Shown here: one piece after another, positions 27,684-37,368 of the stretch
Layout of the letters: the number at the start of each line of letters is the position of its first letter
How positions within the stretch are numbered: position 1 is the stretch's first letter
Source of the DNA: an uncultured Paracoccaceae bacterium
GTDB taxonomy: Bacteria; Pseudomonadota; Alphaproteobacteria; Rhodobacterales; Rhodobacteraceae
Direction of reading: 5' to 3'
NCBI GenBank assembly: GCA_947499715.1
Contig: CANMPL010000004.1
Location: forward strand, 124,001-188,000
Length of the DNA: 64,000 bases
Position numbers and translations under genes: made by a program
The notes under the pieces: generated by a model
The model's input: the letters and a program-made list of their open reading frames with translations, nothing else
The model's database searches: none
What the model was told of the DNA's origin: nothing

Positions 27684-29001
27684 CGGGGTACGCGGACGGG
27701 CGAATGCCTGGCCGATGACGGCGGATATGGCGCTGAAGATCGGGGCCGCTGCGGGGCGGTTTTTCCGCAATGACGGCAGCAATGGTCACCGGGTGGTGAT
27801 TGGCAAGGACACGCGGCTGTCGGGCTATATGTTTGAAAACGCGCTGACGGCGGGGCTGACCAGCACGGGCATGAATGTGTTTCTGCTGGGGCCGATCCCG
27901 ACACCGGCGGTGGGGATGCTGACCACGAGCTTGCGGGCGGATGTGGGGATCATGATCAGCGCCAGCCACAACCCGCACCACGACAATGGCATCAAATTCT
28001 TTGGCCCCGACGGGTTCAAGCTGTCGGACGCGGCAGAGGCCGAGATTGAGGCGATGGTGGCAGGCGAGGTCGCCATGGCGCAGGCCGAAAACATTGGCCG
28101 GGCCAAACGGATTGACGACGGAAGGTTCCGCTATGCCGAGCGGGTGAAATCCACGGTACCTGCGGGGATGCGGCTGGACGGATTGAAGGTCGTGATCGAT
28201 TGCGCCAATGGCGCGGCCTATAAGGTGGCACCAGAGGTATTGTGGGAGCTGGGGGCGACGGTGATCCCGGTGGGCGTGGCCCCGAACGGCGTGAATATCA
28301 ACGAAGATTGCGGATCAACCTCTCCCTTGTCAGCCGCCGAGACGATCATTGCCCATGGGGCAGATGTGGGCATTTGTCTGGATGGTGATGCCGACCGGGT
28401 GATGATTTTGGATGAGGCGGGGCACGTCGCCGATGGTGATCAGATCATGGCCCTGATGGCCGCGCGATGGGCGCAAGAGGGCAGGCTGAATGGCGGTGCT
28501 CTGGTTGCGACGGTGATGTCGAACCTTGGGCTGGAGCGGTTTTTGGAAGGCAAGGGTCTGGCGCTGGAGCGCACCGGCGTCGGCGACCGCTATGTGGTAG
28601 AGCGGATGCGCGCGGGCGGGTTCAACCTTGGCGGGGAGCAATCGGGGCATATCGTGATGACCGATTATGCCACCACAGGCGACGGTTTGCTGGCGGGTTT
28701 GCAGTTTTTGGTTGCGATGATCCAGACCGGGCAGAAGGCCAGCGGGTTGACCCGCAGTTTTGAGACCGTGCCACAGCTTTTGAAGAATGTGCGGTATGGG
28801 GCCGAGGCGGCACCCTTGGAGGCGGCGGCTGTAAAGGCCGCGATCACGGATGCCGAGGCTAAGCTGGCAGGCAAGGGGCGGTTATTGATCCGCAAATCGG
28901 GCACCGAGCCGCTGGTGCGGGTCATGGCGGAATGCGAGGACCCGGATCTGCTGGTCGCCGTGGTCGATGGAATCGTGGCCGAGGTCGAAGCGGCGGCCTG
29001 A
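27658..29001 (+). CDS. glmM: Phosphoglucosamine mutase
   Basis: Converts glucosamine-6-phosphate to glucosamine-1-phosphate for UDP-GlcNAc, peptidoglycan and LPS. 447 residues. N-terminal [11 protein letters not shown], catalytic phosphoserine loop ISASHNPHH (about residue 100), metal site [10 protein letters not shown], sugar loop GGEQSGHI and phosphate loop [12 protein letters not shown] are all present. The ATG at 27658 follows GGGCGCAG and lies within folP; extension upstream to 27493 is antiparallel noise from folP in another frame. Confidence 0.97.
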   Translation: MGKKLFGTDGVRGRANAWPMTADMALKIGAAAGRFFRNDGSNGHRVVIGKDTRLSGYMFENALTAGLTSTGMNVFLLGPIPTPAVGMLTTSLRADVGIMISASHNPHHDNGIKFFGPDGFKLSDAAEAEIEAMVAGEVAMAQAENIGRAKRIDDGRFRYAERVKSTVPAGMRLDGLKVVIDCANGAAYKVAPEVLWELGATVIPVGVAPNGVNINEDCGSTSPLSAAETIIAHGADVGICLDGDADRVMILDEAGHVADGDQIMALMAARWAQEGRLNGGALVATVMSNLGLERFLEGKGLALERTGVGDRYVVERMRAGGFNLGGEQSGHIVMTDYATTGDGLLAGLQFLVAMIQTGQKASGLTRSFETVPQLLKNVRYGAEAAPLEAAAVKAAITDAEAKLAGKGRLLIRKSGTEPLVRVMAECEDPDLLVAVVDGIVAEVEAAA

Positions 29002-29093
29002 TCCTGTTGCGCGGCTGCGCCGCACGACATGATTTGGTGGTGCGGATGCGGTTTTGGCGGTCTGCAATCGGGCAGAGCGCGCGAGGCGCGGTC

Positions 29094-29111
29094 TTGGGGG
29101 CCAGCCCCCAA
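29094..29111. terminator. G/C hairpin in the glmM-transporter gap
   Basis: Perfect seven-bp stem TTGGGGG (29094-29100) and CCCCCAA (29105-29111) with loop CCAG, between the convergent glmM and DMT genes and directly beside the interspersed 3'-flank motif. There is no long T tract, so it is a hairpin of terminator type rather than a textbook intrinsic terminator. Confidence 0.55.
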
Positions 29112-29112
29112 A

Positions 29113-29141
29113 CCCCCGGCATATTTGTATTCAAAAGAAAG
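29113..29141 (-). repeat. Interspersed 3'-flank motif, copy 2
   Basis: On the minus strand this reads CTTTCTTTTGAAT, then ACAAATATGCCGGGGG. It overlaps the end of the minus-strand transporter gene, supplying its last two Phe codons and TGA stop, and is followed by the G/C hairpin at 29094-29111. Confidence 0.7.
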
Positions 29142-30036
29142 TTCGGGCGAGGCGTTGAAGGCTGGACCATTGGCTGATGGCGAGGCCGGTCATAATGAGT
29201 GCCAGGGCGGCAAAGAAGCGCAGGGGCAGGACTTCGTTCAGGACCAATGCACCGAAAACCATCGACCAGAGCGGGACCTGATAGTTGACCAATGTCATAA
29301 AGACCGACCCGGCAGAGCGGATCACGGCGACGCGCAGGAGGGCTGCGAGGGCGGTGGGGAAGAGGCCAAGAAAGAGGATAGCGATGGTGCTGCGGGTGTC
29401 GGCAACTTGTGGCAGGCCCTCAAAGATCAGCATGGCCGGGATCAGGCAAAGGGAGCCGACACAGAGCGTGATCGCGGCCATGGCGATACTGTCGATGGGT
29501 GGGCAGCGGCGGGTCATGATCGAGGCGACCGCGTAGAGAAAGGAAGCCGACAGACAGGCGATTTGGCCCAAAGGCTCCATCCCTTGGCCGATGCGCAGCA
29601 CGCTGGGGCCGATGAGGACGATGGCGCCGGAAAAGCCCATCAGCACGCCAAGGAGTTTGCCGGTTGAGAGTTTTTCGTCGGTGAAGATATGCGCCAGCGG
29701 CAGCACAAAGAGCGGCAGGGCGGCCATGGAGATGCCGGCAAAGGCGGAAGGCACAAATTGCTGCCCCCAGCTGAGCAGGGCAAAGGGTAGTGCGGTATTC
29801 ACGACGCCGATGACAGCCAGGTATTTGATCAGGCGCCGTGTAAAGATGGGCAGCGGGCGGCCCAAGGCGCGCATCAGCACCAAAAGGGCCAAGGCACCAA
29901 GGGTCGTGCGGGCGCAGGCCACGGTGAGCGGGCCGTATCCGGTTAGCGCAATGCTGACCACCATGAAGGTCCCGCCCCAGATCAAGCCGAGCGAGAAGAT
30001 CGAAAGCCAATTTGCGGGTGTGGGTTGCGGTGTCAT
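29131..30036 (-). CDS. EamA/DMT-family permease
   Basis: 301-residue polytopic membrane protein with two EamA repeats; LIWGGTFMVVSIAL in helix 1, RTTLGALALLVL in helix 2, and LNEVLPLRFFAALALIMTGL at the end of repeat 2 fit exporters of the drug/metabolite superfamily. The ATG at 30036 is chosen; a TTG at 30051 would add five residues. Its C-terminus (RTFF, stop) is encoded by the interspersed motif copy. Not closely similar to the EamA protein encoded at 6473. Substrate unknown. Confidence 0.87.
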   Translation of the reverse strand: MTPQPTPANWLSIFSLGLIWGGTFMVVSIALTGYGPLTVACARTTLGALALLVLMRALGRPLPIFTRRLIKYLAVIGVVNTALPFALLSWGQQFVPSAFAGISMAALPLFVLPLAHIFTDEKLSTGKLLGVLMGFSGAIVLIGPSVLRIGQGMEPLGQIACLSASFLYAVASIMTRRCPPIDSIAMAAITLCVGSLCLIPAMLIFEGLPQVADTRSTIAILFLGLFPTALAALLRVAVIRSAGSVFMTLVNYQVPLWSMVFGALVLNEVLPLRFFAALALIMTGLAISQWSSLQRLARTFF

Positions 30037-30123
30037 CGGGCGGGCAATCAAGAGGGGCGTTGCCTACCCTTAGACTGTGCGGCGCGAGGTTGCCATCTTT
30101 GTCGCGCCGCACGCGGGCCGCGT

Positions 30124-30381
30124 TTACTTGAGCAGGCTGATTTGACCTGCGGGCAGGGCAAAGACCGGGGTCGCGGCAGGGGCATCGAGGTTGATCAGGT
30201 CAAGGCCGGGCAATTTTGCGTTGCCGCCCAGATCGGTCGTGAGGCTGATGGGCTCGGCCGTGTGATCCGCGGGAAGGGGGACGATGACGGGGACAATGTC
30301 GGCGTTGACGTCTTCGAGGTTGCTGGCAAGCAACGGGGTTGAGAGCAGGCAGAGCGAGAGAGTGAGTGAGATCCGGGTCAT
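30124..30381 (-). CDS. Small exported protein of unknown function
   Basis: 85 residues with a convincing signal peptide (MTRISLTLSLCLLSTPLLAS) followed by a short acidic, proline-rich mature part (VPVIVPLPADH, DLINLDAPAATPVFALP). The ATG at 30381 has an AAAGG ribosome binding site six bases upstream, with the same AAAGGTT.AACATG context as the VPxPA protein gene at 11805. No motif recognised; function unknown. Confidence 0.65.
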   Translation of the reverse strand: MTRISLTLSLCLLSTPLLASNLEDVNADIVPVIVPLPADHTAEPISLTTDLGGNAKLPGLDLINLDAPAATPVFALPAGQISLLK

Positions 30382-30472
30382 GTTGAACCTTTGGTTAAGC
30401 AGCAAAGGTGGTGTGCCGGGGTTTTGCGGCAAGAGCATGGCAGTTCTGGTGCATTATGGTGCCGATGGGGGG

Positions 30473-31096
30473 TTAACCGCCTGCCAAGGTGACCACGAGG
30501 CCGATCAAGAACAGCCCGGCCACGAGGGCCAGGACGACATCGGCATCCCTTTGACGTCGCGGCGTGGGGTGATGCGCGGGGGCGGGATGATCGCGGACCT
30601 GTCTGTCGGGGCCATAGCGCAGGGTGGCAGAGGTCTGGTCGAAGCCCATTGCGGCAAAGAGTGCCGCCGAATCTGCGTTGCCGTGCCAGACGGTTGCGGT
30701 GAGGTTGTCCCAGTCTTCGGTGTCGGCCATTGCTTTGACATGGGCGACAAGGGCGCGCCCGATGCCGCGACGACGCAGGTCTGGTTGGACATGGATGTCG
30801 TCGATATTGATGAAGCCGGGTTGTTGCCCATCTGCCATTTGCAACGGGCTGAGCGCGATGTGTCCTGCGTAGGTGTCGCCCAGGAAGGCGGCAAACAAGC
30901 GGGGGCTTTCGGCGAGCGGCTGGCCGTCTGCGTCCTGAAACGACAGGGCCATGTTGGGGATGACGTGCGCCTCTAGGTCACCTTTGGCAAAGGCATGGGG
31001 CTGGCGGGCGCGGTGTGCTTCCCATGTGGCGCGCAGTGCGGTCTGGATCTGCGGCAAGAGCGATGCAGGTGCGGGGCGGATTTCAAGATTTGACAC
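30473..31096 (-). CDS. GNAT-family N-acetyltransferase with C-terminal membrane anchor
   Basis: 207 residues. The acetyl-CoA loop is RRRGIGRALV (about residues 105-114), preceded by INIDDIHVQPDL, and WHGNADSAALFAAMGFD matches the GNAT motif B helix. After the GNAT fold a proline/arginine-rich linker leads to a single hydrophobic helix at the extreme C-terminus (VVLALVAGLFLIGLVVTLAGG region, about 185-207), a tail-anchor layout. The start is a GTG at 31096 behind GAAGGGG. It lies downstream of ilvC on the same strand, separated by a strong hairpin. Substrate unknown. Confidence 0.8.
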   Translation of the reverse strand: MSNLEIRPAPASLLPQIQTALRATWEAHRARQPHAFAKGDLEAHVIPNMALSFQDADGQPLAESPRLFAAFLGDTYAGHIALSPLQMADGQQPGFINIDDIHVQPDLRRRGIGRALVAHVKAMADTEDWDNLTATVWHGNADSAALFAAMGFDQTSATLRYGPDRQVRDHPAPAHHPTPRRQRDADVVLALVAGLFLIGLVVTLAGG

Positions 31097-31125
31097 ATTG
31101 CCCCTTCATGTTGCCCGCAAGCGGT

Positions 31126-31151
31126 GCTGGCCCCGGCGATGCGGGGCCAGC
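31126..31151 (-). terminator. Hairpin downstream of ilvC
   Basis: Perfect nine-bp stem GCTGGCCCC (31126-31134) and GGGGCCAGC (31143-31151), eight-base loop, located between the ilvC stop and the GNAT start. It lacks a T tract on the minus strand, so it may be a weak terminator, a 3' mRNA-stabilising structure, or both. Confidence 0.6.
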
Positions 31152-31168
31152 GATATCAAGAGCTTAGA

Positions 31169-32323
<1,155 letters not shown>

Positions 32324-32779
32324 ATGCTTGACGATGATGACAGACGTATTTTGCGCCGTTTGCAGGCGGATCCCAGCGCGGGCGTGCCGGAGCTTGCCAC
32401 GGCGACCGGGTTGACGCCCGCAAAGGTGACGCGGCGGTTGGATAAGCTGCGCGAGGGCGGTGTGGTCAAAGGGGTGACGGCGGTCATTGACTGGCGCAAT
32501 CTGGGCTATGCGGTCGAGGTGAGTTTGCGGATCACGCTGGATAAAACCCAAGCGCGGGCGTTTGACGAGTTTCTGGATGCAGCACGGCAGGTCCCGGAGG
32601 TGGTTGAGTTGCAAACCTTTCTGGGGCGCGTGGATGTCAGGTTGTCTTTGATTGCCAAGGATCTGGCTGATTACCAGCGGGTCTATCGGGACGATGTGCT
32701 GACCCTGCCGCATATCGCCGATATCGAGGCGCTGATGACTGTGGCACGGGTCAAGGACGACACGGGGCTGCCGATATGA
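32324..32779 (+). CDS. Lrp/AsnC-family transcriptional regulator (first of tandem pair)
   Basis: 151 residues: an N-terminal winged-helix (DDRRILRRLQADPSAGVPELATATGLTPAKVTRRLDKL) and a C-terminal ligand-sensing RAM domain from about residue 65 (VEVSLRITLDK, VVELQTFLGRVDVRL). Divergent from ilvC, so branched-chain amino acid control is the natural guess. The stop overlaps the start of the second regulator (ATGA). The two proteins are similar in layout but clearly diverged, suggesting a heteromer. The related siroheme decarboxylases (AhbA/AhbB) also occur as Lrp-like pairs, but no haem genes are near. Confidence 0.88.
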   Translation: MLDDDDRRILRRLQADPSAGVPELATATGLTPAKVTRRLDKLREGGVVKGVTAVIDWRNLGYAVEVSLRITLDKTQARAFDEFLDAARQVPEVVELQTFLGRVDVRLSLIAKDLADYQRVYRDDVLTLPHIADIEALMTVARVKDDTGLPI

Positions 32780-33228
32780 CCCTGGATGACACGGATCGCG
32801 CGTTATTGCGCGCCTTGGTCGAGGATGCCGGGCGGTCAACGACGCGGTTGGGCGAAAAGCTGGGGCTGAGCCAGCCTGCGACATGGCGCAGGATCAAGCG
32901 GTTGCAGGATGCGGGCGTGATTGCGGGCCGGCGTTTGCGGCTGGATCCTGAAAAGCTGGGCTTTGGGGTGACGGTGTTTTTGGGGGTGAAGCTGGCGACG
33001 AAGGGCCGGGTGAGCCTTGAGGATTTTGAACGTGCCGTGAGCGGGATCCCCGAGGTGCAGACGGTCGAACATGTGCTGGGGCTATATGATTATCGGTTGC
33101 GGGTCGTGGCGCGGGATCTGGCGGATTTTGAGCGGGTGCTGCGCCGCCGGATCATGACGATGCCGGGGGTGGGGGACGTGGAGGCCAATGTGCTGCTGAG
33201 CGAGGAACGCAGGCCGGGCCCGCTGTGA
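32776..33228 (+). CDS. Lrp/AsnC-family transcriptional regulator (second of tandem pair)
   Basis: 150 residues with the helix-turn-helix LVEDAGRSTTRLGEKLGLSQPATWRRIKRL and a RAM domain (VTVFLGVKLA, VQTVEHVLGLYDYRLRVVA). Starts within the stop of the preceding regulator. HTH residues differ from its partner, so DNA specificity may differ. Probably co-translated with it and co-regulating ilvC or its own promoter. Confidence 0.88.
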   Translation: MTLDDTDRALLRALVEDAGRSTTRLGEKLGLSQPATWRRIKRLQDAGVIAGRRLRLDPEKLGFGVTVFLGVKLATKGRVSLEDFERAVSGIPEVQTVEHVLGLYDYRLRVVARDLADFERVLRRRIMTMPGVGDVEANVLLSEERRPGPL

Positions 33229-33344
33229 CGTGGTGAAATTGCCTCAAGTGTGATTCATCTTTTGGTCATAAAGCTGGCCCGCGTTAAGGATTTGTTTGCC
33301 GCAAATGGCGAAAGTGTTCCCGGGGAGTTAGGGAAAGCTGCGCG

Positions 33345-34064
33345 ATGATTGAAGTTCGGCAAAGAAAAGACATGTGGACCTTTGCGGTGTTGTTCACCGC
33401 GTTGGAGGTCGCCTTTTTGATGATCGTGCAGGTGTGGTTTTACCCACCCGAGATGCGATCTTATATCCTCGCGCGTGAGCCGCTATTGACCCTGATGATT
33501 TCAATGCCGCTGTGCCTGTATCTGGGTGGGCAGATGCACGAGAATTACCTGCGCAAGCAAGAGCTGAAGTCACTAACACAGCGCGACAGGCTGACCCAGG
33601 CGGCCACGCGCGATTTCTTTTACGAACGGCTTGAGGAAGAGCCGGACGCCTTTGGTGTGTCGCTGATGGTGGACATCGATTTCTTTAAGAAAGTCAACGA
33701 CACACACGGTCATATGGTCGGAGATGCGGTGATCAAAGCGGTGGCAGAAGTGTTGCGGGCGAATTGCCGCGAAGAGGATATTGTCTGCAGATTTGGCGGC
33801 GAGGAATTTGTGATTTTCCTGCATAAAGTCAGCCCCGAACAGGGCCTTGATATTGCAGAGCGGATGCGCCGTTCAGTCGAGGCGTCACCGGTCAGGACCG
33901 AAGCGGCAACAGTGGCCGTGACGGTGTCAATTGGTGGATCGCTCAAGCAGGTGTCAGAAGACATCGATGCATCCATCGGGAGCGCGGATGAGGCGCTGTA
34001 TCGGGCCAAGGAAACCGGACGGAACCGTGCGGTGATGGAATGGATGACGCCTGCGACAGCCTGA
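33345..34064 (+). CDS. Membrane-bound diguanylate cyclase (GGEEF), first of twin pair
   Basis: 239 residues: two N-terminal membrane helices (about 12-30 and 45-62) with only a short loop between, then a GGDEF domain. The active-site loop is RFGGEEF (about residue 150) and an RxxD inhibitory site (REED) lies five residues before it, so the enzyme should make c-di-GMP from GTP and be product-inhibited. Substrate-binding MVDIDFFKKVNDTHGH is intact. No extracytoplasmic sensor domain. Directly followed by a paralogue. Confidence 0.92.
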   Translation: MIEVRQRKDMWTFAVLFTALEVAFLMIVQVWFYPPEMRSYILAREPLLTLMISMPLCLYLGGQMHENYLRKQELKSLTQRDRLTQAATRDFFYERLEEEPDAFGVSLMVDIDFFKKVNDTHGHMVGDAVIKAVAEVLRANCREEDIVCRFGGEEFVIFLHKVSPEQGLDIAERMRRSVEASPVRTEAATVAVTVSIGGSLKQVSEDIDASIGSADEALYRAKETGRNRAVMEWMTPATA

Positions 34065-34130
34065 TGAGGGTCATTAACGAAATTGAGATACCGCTGCATT
34101 AGGAAAGGCGCAGCTTTGGGATGACCCGCG

Positions 34131-34868
34131 ATGAGACTGCAAACGAATACGGACATTTATGTCTTTGCGGCCCTCGTCACAGCGGGGGCCTGCAGCGTTG
34201 TGGCCGTGGTTATCATGCTGCTTTACCCGCGGGATGAATGGGCGTGGGAACTGACGCTGAGTTTGACGCTGACCACCACTATCACGATGACAATCACGAC
34301 GCATATTGCCAAGAAAATGCGCATGATCAATGCGTTGTCGGATGAACTTCAACGACTTTTGGCGCGCGATCGGTTGACCGATGTGGCAACGCGCGACTAT
34401 TTTTACGACCTTTTGGAAACGTCACCTGAGGCCTTTGGTGTATCGCTGATGGTGGATATCGATCATTTCAAGCGCGTCAACGACACCCACGGGCATCTGG
34501 CAGGCGACGCGGTGATCCAGCGTGTCGCAAGGGTGTTGCAAAAGCGGGTCGGCGACGCGGATATCGTTTGCCGCTTTGGCGGGGAAGAGTTTGTCATTTT
34601 CCTGCGTGACCGCACAGTGGCTGAGGCGCAGGAAATGGCAGAAAACCTGCGCCAAGCCATCGCACAGGACGCAGTATGTTTTGAAGGTTTGGTCATTGCG
34701 GTGACGGTGTCGATTGGTGGGTCTTTACGGGCAAGATGTGCCGATATCGATGAGATGATCAAACAGGCGGATGCGGCGCTCTATCGGGCGAAGGCATTGG
34801 GGCGCGACCGGGTTGCGTTTCACGGTGAACGGGACGCTGATGTGCCGTCGATGAAAGCGGCCAGCTGA
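34131..34868 (+). CDS. Membrane-bound diguanylate cyclase (GGEEF), second of twin pair
   Basis: 245 residues, same architecture as its upstream neighbour: two N-terminal helices and a GGDEF domain with MVDIDHFKRVNDTHGH, RVGD (RxxD inhibitory site) and RFGGEEFVIF. The two are near-identical around the catalytic core but differ strongly in the membrane part, pointing to an old tandem duplication whose input halves have diverged. 66 bases separate the genes. Confidence 0.92.
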   Translation: MRLQTNTDIYVFAALVTAGACSVVAVVIMLLYPRDEWAWELTLSLTLTTTITMTITTHIAKKMRMINALSDELQRLLARDRLTDVATRDYFYDLLETSPEAFGVSLMVDIDHFKRVNDTHGHLAGDAVIQRVARVLQKRVGDADIVCRFGGEEFVIFLRDRTVAEAQEMAENLRQAIAQDAVCFEGLVIAVTVSIGGSLRARCADIDEMIKQADAALYRAKALGRDRVAFHGERDADVPSMKAAS

Positions 34869-34955
34869 TTGCAGGCGTCATCGGCATACAAAGATAGACT
34901 TTGCCATCTGCGGCGCCTGCGATTAGCCAAGGGGGAAACCTGACAGGAGGGGCAA

Positions 34956-36086
34956 ATGGAACGCGTATCACAACAGCCGGTGGACCCGGATGGGCTTATG
35001 GAATTCTCGGTCGTGTTTACGGACCGATCACTGAACCATATGAGCCGCGCCTTTCAGGAGGTGATGACCGACATCTCTGGCTTGCTGAAAGAGGTCTACA
35101 ACGCCGATCAGACCGCACTCGTGCCCGGTGGTGGCACATTCGCGATGGAGGCCGTTGCGCGCCAGTTTGGCAATGGTGCCCATGCCCTGATCGTGCGGAA
35201 CGGGTGGTTTTCCTATCGCTGGAGCCAGATTTTCGACGCAGGCGATTTTACTGCCCAAACAACCGTGATGAAGGCGCGGCAGGCGGGCAATGACACCCGC
35301 GCGCCGTTTGCGCCTGCGCCCATTGCAGAGGTGGTTGCGGCAATTCACGCAGCAAAGCCGGATGTGGTTTTTGCCCCCCATGTGGAAACCAGCGCGGGGA
35401 TTATCTTGCCTGACGATTACCTCAGCGCGATGGCCGCCGCCGCCCACGAGGTGGGTGCGTTGATGGTGCTGGATTGCATCGCGTCGGGCTGTGTCTGGGT
35501 TGATATGAAAGCGACGGGCGTTGATGTCCTGATCTCGGCCCCGCAAAAGGGCTGGTCATCGACCCCCTGTGCCGGGCTTGTCATGATGTCTGACCGGGCC
35601 GTGGCGCGGATGGAGGGCACGGCATCGAACAGTTTTGCCGGCGATCTTAAGAAATGGCACAGCATCATGGCCGCCTACGAAGCTGGTGGCCACGCTTATC
35701 ATGCAACGATGCCCACGGATGGTTTGCGCGCCTTTCGCGATACGATGGTCGAAACGCGGGACTATGGTTTTGACCGGCTCAAGGACGCCCAATGGGCGCT
35801 GGGCAATGGTGTGCGGGCGCATTTGGCGGGCAAGGGCGTCAAATCCGTGGCGGCCGAAGGGTTTGGTGCACCGGGGGTTGTGGTGAGCTATACCGACGAC
35901 CCCGACGTGCAAAACGGCAAGAAATTCGCAGCGGAGGGGATGCAGATCGCCGCCGGTGTGCCGCTTGCCGTGGATGAACCTGACGATTTCCGCACCTTCC
36001 GGCTGGGTCTTTTTGGCCTTGATAAGCTGTATGATGTGGAGGGCACGCTGGGGCGTTTGCTGCCGGTTGTCGACCGCGTGATCTAG
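34956..36086 (+). CDS. Class V aminotransferase (PLP-dependent)
   Basis: 376-residue fold-type I enzyme of the aspartate aminotransferase superfamily, class V. The Schiff-base lysine is in SAPQKGWSS; the aspartate that contacts the pyridine ring is in MVLDCIASG; GGGTFAMEAVARQF and HVETSAGIILP match substrate and phosphate contacts. Similar enzymes are serine-pyruvate or alanine-glyoxylate aminotransferases or related lyases; the exact reaction is open. GAGGGGC precedes the ATG. The stop shares CTAG with the stop of the convergent monooxygenase gene. Confidence 0.85.
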   Translation: MERVSQQPVDPDGLMEFSVVFTDRSLNHMSRAFQEVMTDISGLLKEVYNADQTALVPGGGTFAMEAVARQFGNGAHALIVRNGWFSYRWSQIFDAGDFTAQTTVMKARQAGNDTRAPFAPAPIAEVVAAIHAAKPDVVFAPHVETSAGIILPDDYLSAMAAAAHEVGALMVLDCIASGCVWVDMKATGVDVLISAPQKGWSSTPCAGLVMMSDRAVARMEGTASNSFAGDLKKWHSIMAAYEAGGHAYHATMPTDGLRAFRDTMVETRDYGFDRLKDAQWALGNGVRAHLAGKGVKSVAAEGFGAPGVVVSYTDDPDVQNGKKFAAEGMQIAAGVPLAVDEPDDFRTFRLGLFGLDKLYDVEGTLGRLLPVVDRVI

Positions 36087-37264
36087 GACGCACCAAGGCC
36101 CAGTTTCATCAACTCGCGCCGGATCGGCGTGGTGCCGTGCAGGGCGCGAATGCCCCAGGGGCGCAGGTCACGGATCAGGCTGCTACCCGCGATTGAGGCG
36201 CGGTTAAGCGCATCAACGCCGGTGACGCGCAGCTTGATGTCGGCATGGCGCGCCTTTTGGTAGGCATCAAGCATCGCCGGTGCGCCTAGGGTCGTCCGGT
36301 GCGCTCCGGCGAGGTCCAGCAAGGTGGCCAGATCAGCAAGCGACATATTGAGCCCCTGCGCGCCGATGGGGGGGATCACATGGGCGGCCTCTGCCACCAG
36401 CGCCGTGCGTTCCGCGATCAGACTGGCCGCAAGCTGGCTGATGATCGGCCAGGTGCTGCGCCGACTGGCGAGGGTCAGCGGACCATAGACCTGCGCGCTG
36501 CGTTGGGTTGCGGCGGCATCGAAGGCGGCGTCATCCAGTTGCGACAGGCGCGAAATCTCTGGCCCGGTGTCCATCCAGACCACGGCAGAGCAGGGCTGCC
36601 CATCGTGATCGGGCAGGGGCACCAGCGTAAAGGGGCCGCCAGATTGGTGCACTTCGGTCGAAACATTGTCATGCGGGGCGTTGTGGGTCACCGCGAACGT
36701 CAGGGCCTTTTGGCCATAACGGGTGGTCTTGGCGGGTATTCCAGCCGCATGGCGGACGGGCGAGTTGCGTCCATCTGCGCCGATCACAAGTTTGGCGTGC
36801 AGGCGCGCCCCGTCTGTGAGGGTGACAAGCGCCTCTGACGTGCGGGTTAGCATTTTGGTAAAGCCGATGCCGGGGCGGAAATCGACGTTGGGCAATTCGG
36901 CCAGTCGAGCCACCATTTCGCGCCGCAGCAGCCAGTTGGGCAAGTTCCAGCCAAAGGGAAGCGCAGAGATATCGGCGGCATCAAAATCGCGGATCACCGG
37001 CGGCGCCGATGCGGCATCGACGATGCGCATGGTTTGCAGCGCGGCAGCATGTGGCGCCAGACGGTCCCATAACCCGGCGCGATCCAGAAAGCTGCGGGCC
37101 GGTTGCAAGAAGGCCGTCGTGCGCAGGTCAGATGCGGGGTTCGCGGCTTCTGTGACGGGGGGAGTGGGATCGACGATCACGACTGAAAAGCCGGCCGCAC
37201 CAAACGCCGCAGCGGCCGTCAGGCCGGCAACGCCGCCGCCAGAGATGAGGATATCTGTCTTCAT
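36083..37264 (-). CDS. UbiH/UbiF/COQ6-family FAD monooxygenase
   Basis: 393-residue flavoprotein hydroxylase, probably acting on a ubiquinone precursor ring. N-terminal FAD loop ISGGGVAGLTAAAAFGAAG, the DG motif VIGADGRNSPVRHAAG and the third FAD motif ALVAEAAHVIPPIGAQGLNMSLAD are visible. In the last, the usual GDAAH reads AEAAH, replacing the aspartate that contacts the FAD ribityl chain by glutamate, an oddity. In Rhodobacterales several paralogues hydroxylate different ring positions, so I do not choose between ubiH, ubiF and ubiI. Confidence 0.87.
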   Translation of the reverse strand: MKTDILISGGGVAGLTAAAAFGAAGFSVVIVDPTPPVTEAANPASDLRTTAFLQPARSFLDRAGLWDRLAPHAAALQTMRIVDAASAPPVIRDFDAADISALPFGWNLPNWLLRREMVARLAELPNVDFRPGIGFTKMLTRTSEALVTLTDGARLHAKLVIGADGRNSPVRHAAGIPAKTTRYGQKALTFAVTHNAPHDNVSTEVHQSGGPFTLVPLPDHDGQPCSAVVWMDTGPEISRLSQLDDAAFDAAATQRSAQVYGPLTLASRRSTWPIISQLAASLIAERTALVAEAAHVIPPIGAQGLNMSLADLATLLDLAGAHRTTLGAPAMLDAYQKARHADIKLRVTGVDALNRASIAGSSLIRDLRPWGIRALHGTTPIRRELMKLGLGAS

Positions 37265-37368
37265 GGCTTTGACATAGGCGGTGGCGCCTGTGTGGGAAAG
37301 GGGGATGTGGCGAATTGCGCCATGCCGATTGGGTCGCTAGGGTCACCCCATCCGAGAAAGGAAGACCA

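Noticed and set aside
32324-33228. Siroheme decarboxylase pair (AhbA/AhbB or Nir-type)
   Set aside because: Those are Lrp-like pairs, but both proteins here keep clear DNA-binding helices and face ilvC; no haem or nitrite genes are near.
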